Positions 14,180 to 15,390 of a stretch of DNA of 15,390 nucleotides are shown piece after piece. The notes beneath the pieces were generated by a model. The model was not told the origin of the DNA. It worked only from the letters and a program-made list of their open reading frames with translations, and ran no database searches. The number at the start of each line of letters is the position of its first letter. Positions within the stretch are counted from its first letter, which is position 1. Position numbers and translations under genes: made by a program. This DNA is from Acanthamoeba lenticulata (taxonomy: Eukaryota; Discosea; Longamoebia; Acanthamoebidae): NCBI GenBank assembly GCA_002179805.1, contig NAVB01000137.1, positions 1 to 15,390 of the forward strand, written 5' to 3'.

Positions 14180-15390
14180 TCACCAATCGAGCACGCTTTG
14201 GCACAGGTGGCGGTAGTTGAGCATGGCGCGGTTGACCTTGGTCCGCTCGAAGAAGACTTCGCAGTCAAGCGAGGCGCACCGGATGCCGTCTTCGCCCTTC
14301 TTGCGCACACCGCAGCAGCTCATGCAGATCTCCTCCAGGTGGGACGTCTCCTCCTCGAGCATCCGCATGCGCGTCATCAGCACGTAGTACGAGCTCTGCT
14401 TGTTCTTCATGCAGGCGCTGCACAGAGCTGCACCGACACAGGATAAACGTCAGCCAACTAGGTCCCTTTGCACTTTCGTTCCGGGAGACCAAACCTTTCT
14501 TGGTAAGGTTCTCGCAGAGGGCGCACTTCTTGCTCAAGTAGTACTGGTCTATCGTCACTCTGCATCAACTTGAGCGTCAGCGAAGAAAGAGGAGCGAGCC
14601 ACCAGCAAGTGGAGAACAGCAGCAGTAACAAACGCACTTGGCGGGCGTTGTGCGCGGGTAGAGCATGATGCCGCCGGCCGTGATGCCCTTTGAGGTCGAT
14701 GTCGAGGTCGATTGTGGCGGCGGCGCCAAGGCCTCAAGCTGGTGTGACTTGTTGACCAGCAGCGAGCGCGGCATCTCGGCATACCAGTTCTTGACGTCGA
14801 CGCCGATGAGTGCAAACACGCGTGACAGCGCGGGTACAATCTGCTTGTCGATATAGTACCGCGCGTTGAGCTTCAGACTCCTGTCTCAGGCATTTGTGTG
14901 AGTAAAGGGTGAGTTAACTTCCCCATGGGGCGTGGTTGGCGTCGTACGGGTTGGAAATCAGCACGTGAGGCGAGACCACGAGGTCCATCAGGCGCGCCTG
15001 CGGCCCGCCGCACACAACCACATAGGGCACGCGTTCGCCGTAGCGCGGCTCGGCGCGCGGGTCGACGGCCATCTCCTTCTGGCACACAAGCGCGGCTGGC
15101 GGCGCGGGCACCTTTGTGCTGCATGATCATCGGACTCGTCGTCAGACAACACGTTCTTTCATTTAGTGGCGACGAGGTGCTGAGGCCACAAACCTGTAGG
15201 TGCCGAGCCTGACTTCCTTGGCAAAGATAAAGTCCTTGAGCGAGACGCGCCCTGCGGCGAGTTTGGTCCATTGCCGCTGTACAAAGGCCTTGATCGTTGA
15301 GAGGTCGCCTTGCTCAAACAAGAGCCTGATGAAGCCGCCGTGATGATCAGCTCAGCCACACAACATGCTTGAGCCAAAGCATGAGTACCT
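14180..15390 (-). CDS. REV3: DNA polymerase zeta catalytic subunit REV3, C-terminal part
   Basis: REV3 is the B-family translesion polymerase that extends from damaged templates. In-window minus-strand exons are 15389-15390 (two bases), 15194-15325, 14948-15118, 14638-14880, 14495-14559 and 14180-14427, giving 286 residues plus stop. The order of conserved blocks follows human REV3L: LLFEQGDLSTIKAFVQRQW, LKDFIFAKE, GERVPYVVVCGGP, VLISNPSLKLNARYYIDKQI, VFALIGVDVKNWYAEMPR, then TIDQYYLSKKCALCENLT. The C-terminal domain has CysA (CALC...CSAC) and CysB (CMSC...C-x4-C), the latter expected to hold the [4Fe-4S] cluster used for Rev7/Pol31-type accessory subunits. A Ser/Thr-Pro-rich insert lies before the zinc module. 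The polymerase active-site motifs are upstream, outside the window. REV3 rather than POLD1 is chosen because of the WY-x-E-(L/M)PR block and the spacing of CysA. Confidence 0.94.

Noticed and set aside
14881..14947. Reading REV3 through PYDANHAPWG as coding
   Set aside because: Using the donor at 14947 restores VLISNPSLKLNARYY, which matches the REV3 family without an insertion; the longer reading gives no good phase with the main acceptor.

Overview
The window is nuclear DNA from a gene-dense, GC-rich, intron-rich protist. The proteins, the short introns (53-143 nt) with CTAAC/CTAAT-like branch sites, and a strong preference for GTAC 5' splice sites suggest an amoebozoan close to Acanthamoeba. 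This assignment is an inference from the sequence, not a database match. I rebuilt gene models by hand. Nearly all proposed exon joins keep the reading frame and restore family motifs; the exception is a frameshift in the glycosidase-like gene.

Layout: (1) 17-1306 (+), the 3' two exons of flap endonuclease FEN1. (2) 1464-2106 (-), a complete three-exon universal stress protein. (3) 2545-3734 (+), a secreted GH17-like glycosidase relative with a frameshift and an apparently replaced catalytic Glu. (4) 4211-9849 (+), a 21-exon unconventional myosin of about 1368 residues: motor, IQ neck, short coiled coil, long Pro-rich region and a C-terminal WH2/verprolin-like module. (5) 10025-10732 (+), an intronless six-helix DUF2306 membrane protein. 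(6) 10729-13996 (-), a 13-exon PIF1-family helicase of about 772 residues whose N-terminus is an RNase H1-type hybrid-binding (RHN/Cauli_VI) domain. Its stop codon overlaps that of gene 5. (7) 14180-15390 (-), the C-terminal end of REV3, the catalytic subunit of DNA polymerase zeta.

Two results stand out. The myosin joins in one chain a motor and a WIP/verprolin-type actin-monomer-binding tail, functions that in yeast belong to separate partner proteins (type I myosin and Vrp1). The PIF1 helicase carries an RNA:DNA-hybrid-binding domain, which suggests recruitment to R-loops or RNA-primed flaps. FEN1, PIF1 and REV3 all act in replication, flap processing or damage tolerance. PIF1 and REV3 lie 183 bp apart on the same strand. 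FEN1 and PIF1 carry SUMO-consensus motifs, and PIF1 ends in a probable SUMO-interacting motif. I see no tRNA, rRNA, transposon or CRISPR array.
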